The notes beneath the pieces are model-generated. The model was given only the letters and a program-made list of their open reading frames with translations, did not search any database and was not told the DNA's origin. A stretch of DNA of 64,000 bases from Macropodus opercularis. Its lineage: Eukaryota; Chordata; Actinopteri; Anabantiformes; Osphronemidae. This document shows positions 63,174-64,000 of this stretch, in pieces. A program made the translations under genes and the position numbers. Within the stretch, counting starts at the first letter, position 1; the number at the start of each line of letters is the position of its first letter. The stretch covers positions 14,376,501 to 14,440,500 of the forward strand of contig CM061102.1 of NCBI GenBank assembly GCA_030770545.1, read 5' to 3'.

Positions 63174-64000
63174 GTGCTTTATCATACACCTCTTAATTAC
63201 ATCTGCTTGTAGCCTGTCCAGAATGCCAAGTAGCTGTTGAGTGTAAAGACTGGCTGCCTCAGAAATTTCCAGACCTCTAGCTGGTCATTAAAATTCTGTT
63301 CTTTGATCCCTCCTCTAACCACTCCCTCCTCTCTGCCGTGCAGGGATCAGACGGGCAACATAAAAGCCACCAGCTTGACTTCAAATAAGTCCACAGAGAA
63401 ATCATCATTTATGGAAAAAAAAAAAGTGAGATAACTACTATTGACAAAACGTCCCAAACTGAAGCAGTTAATTAAAACAGATGTTATGTGGAGGCATGCA
63501 TAATTAGAATGCAGATTCATATTCGGTCATGAAATGAACAAAAAACTGTTTATTGTCTGATATTTTATGTAAAAATTGAGAACGACTAAGGAAAGTTCAA
63601 AGCAATTCACATGTGTTACTTCAAATCAGAATCATGCTAATAAAATGAATCTGTGTCAAACCATGCACCTTTAAATTCTATACTATATGCTATCATACAT
63701 GTCTACACATACTTCAGATGCAGCTCACACACTTATCTGATGCTGTCTGGGATTTTGAGATGTTGCTTTGATGGTCTCATGGTGAGTCTGTAAGAAGATG
63801 AGGCGGTGGCTCTTCATAAAAGTTGGGATGCAGCAACAGAGAGCTATAAGCTACTTACTTACTTGAATGAAAGCAAAAGCATCAACTGATCAGCAGCTTT
63901 GTGCAAATTTCTTCTTTTCTGCTTTGAAAGATGTGACATTTTACTATGATCGCTGGTAAAAAGACGCGTTAACAGGCAAACACACGGACTGATGACACGC

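Larger units (their letters stand above)
60401..64000 (+). other. robo3: robo3 intron 9 (phase 0, incomplete, at least 3.6 kb)
   Basis: GTAAAA donor at 60401; no acceptor followed by the second half of Ig5 is found before the window ends. It contains a homeodomain-motif-rich patch at about 60,620-60,935 and (TG)n and (CA)n tracts at 62,648 and 63,129. Confidence 0.8.

Noticed and set aside
60401..64000. Search for the second half of Ig5
   Set aside because: No Y-x-C-V-A type exon with splice sites was found, so no exon 10 is called.
1..64000. CRISPR arrays, bacterial operons or phage elements
   Set aside because: The sequence is clearly vertebrate; the regular repeats are microsatellites.

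Overview
The window is vertebrate genomic DNA, most likely from a ray-finned (teleost) fish, and carries the 5' part of one gene on the + strand: a Roundabout axon-guidance receptor, best matched to robo3. The fish assignment rests on (CA/TG)n microsatellites throughout, degenerate fish-type repeats (a tRNA-headed SINE-like element, a non-LTR tail motif, a Tc1 transposase remnant) and the Robo3-type protein sequence. I see no other protein-coding gene. Most of the other open reading frames are intron or microsatellite noise.

Layout. 1-20,000: no gene recognised; AT-rich DNA with microsatellites, SINE-like fragments and a few homeodomain- or POU-motif-rich patches. About 20,030-20,668: CpG-rich promoter and 5' leader. 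20,669-20,732: coding exon 1 (signal peptide). 31,487-31,813: exon 2, the whole of Ig1. 48,385-49,243: exons 3 and 4 (Ig2). 50,098-51,018: exons 5 and 6 (Ig3). 52,245-52,259: a candidate 15-nt microexon ('6b') between Ig3 and Ig4. 56,496-58,380: exons 7 and 8 (Ig4). 60,195-60,400: exon 9 (first half of Ig5). The rest of Ig5, the fibronectin domains, the transmembrane segment and the cytoplasmic CC motifs lie beyond position 64,000. The nine constitutive exons join in frame into 1,440 nt (480 codons), all with GT-AG introns. Every intron at an Ig-domain boundary is phase 1, while introns inside Ig domains are phase 0 or 2.

Robo receptors bind Slit ligands through their N-terminal Ig domains and control whether axons cross the midline. 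Robo3 is the family member tied to commissural crossing (zebrafish twitch twice; human horizontal gaze palsy with scoliosis). The most interesting local feature is the microexon. It matches the position of the alternatively spliced e6b microexon reported in mammalian Robo1 and Robo2, keeps the reading frame, has strong splice sites, sits in a dense cluster of YCAY (NOVA-type) tetranucleotides and is followed 41 nt later by a (TG)n tract.
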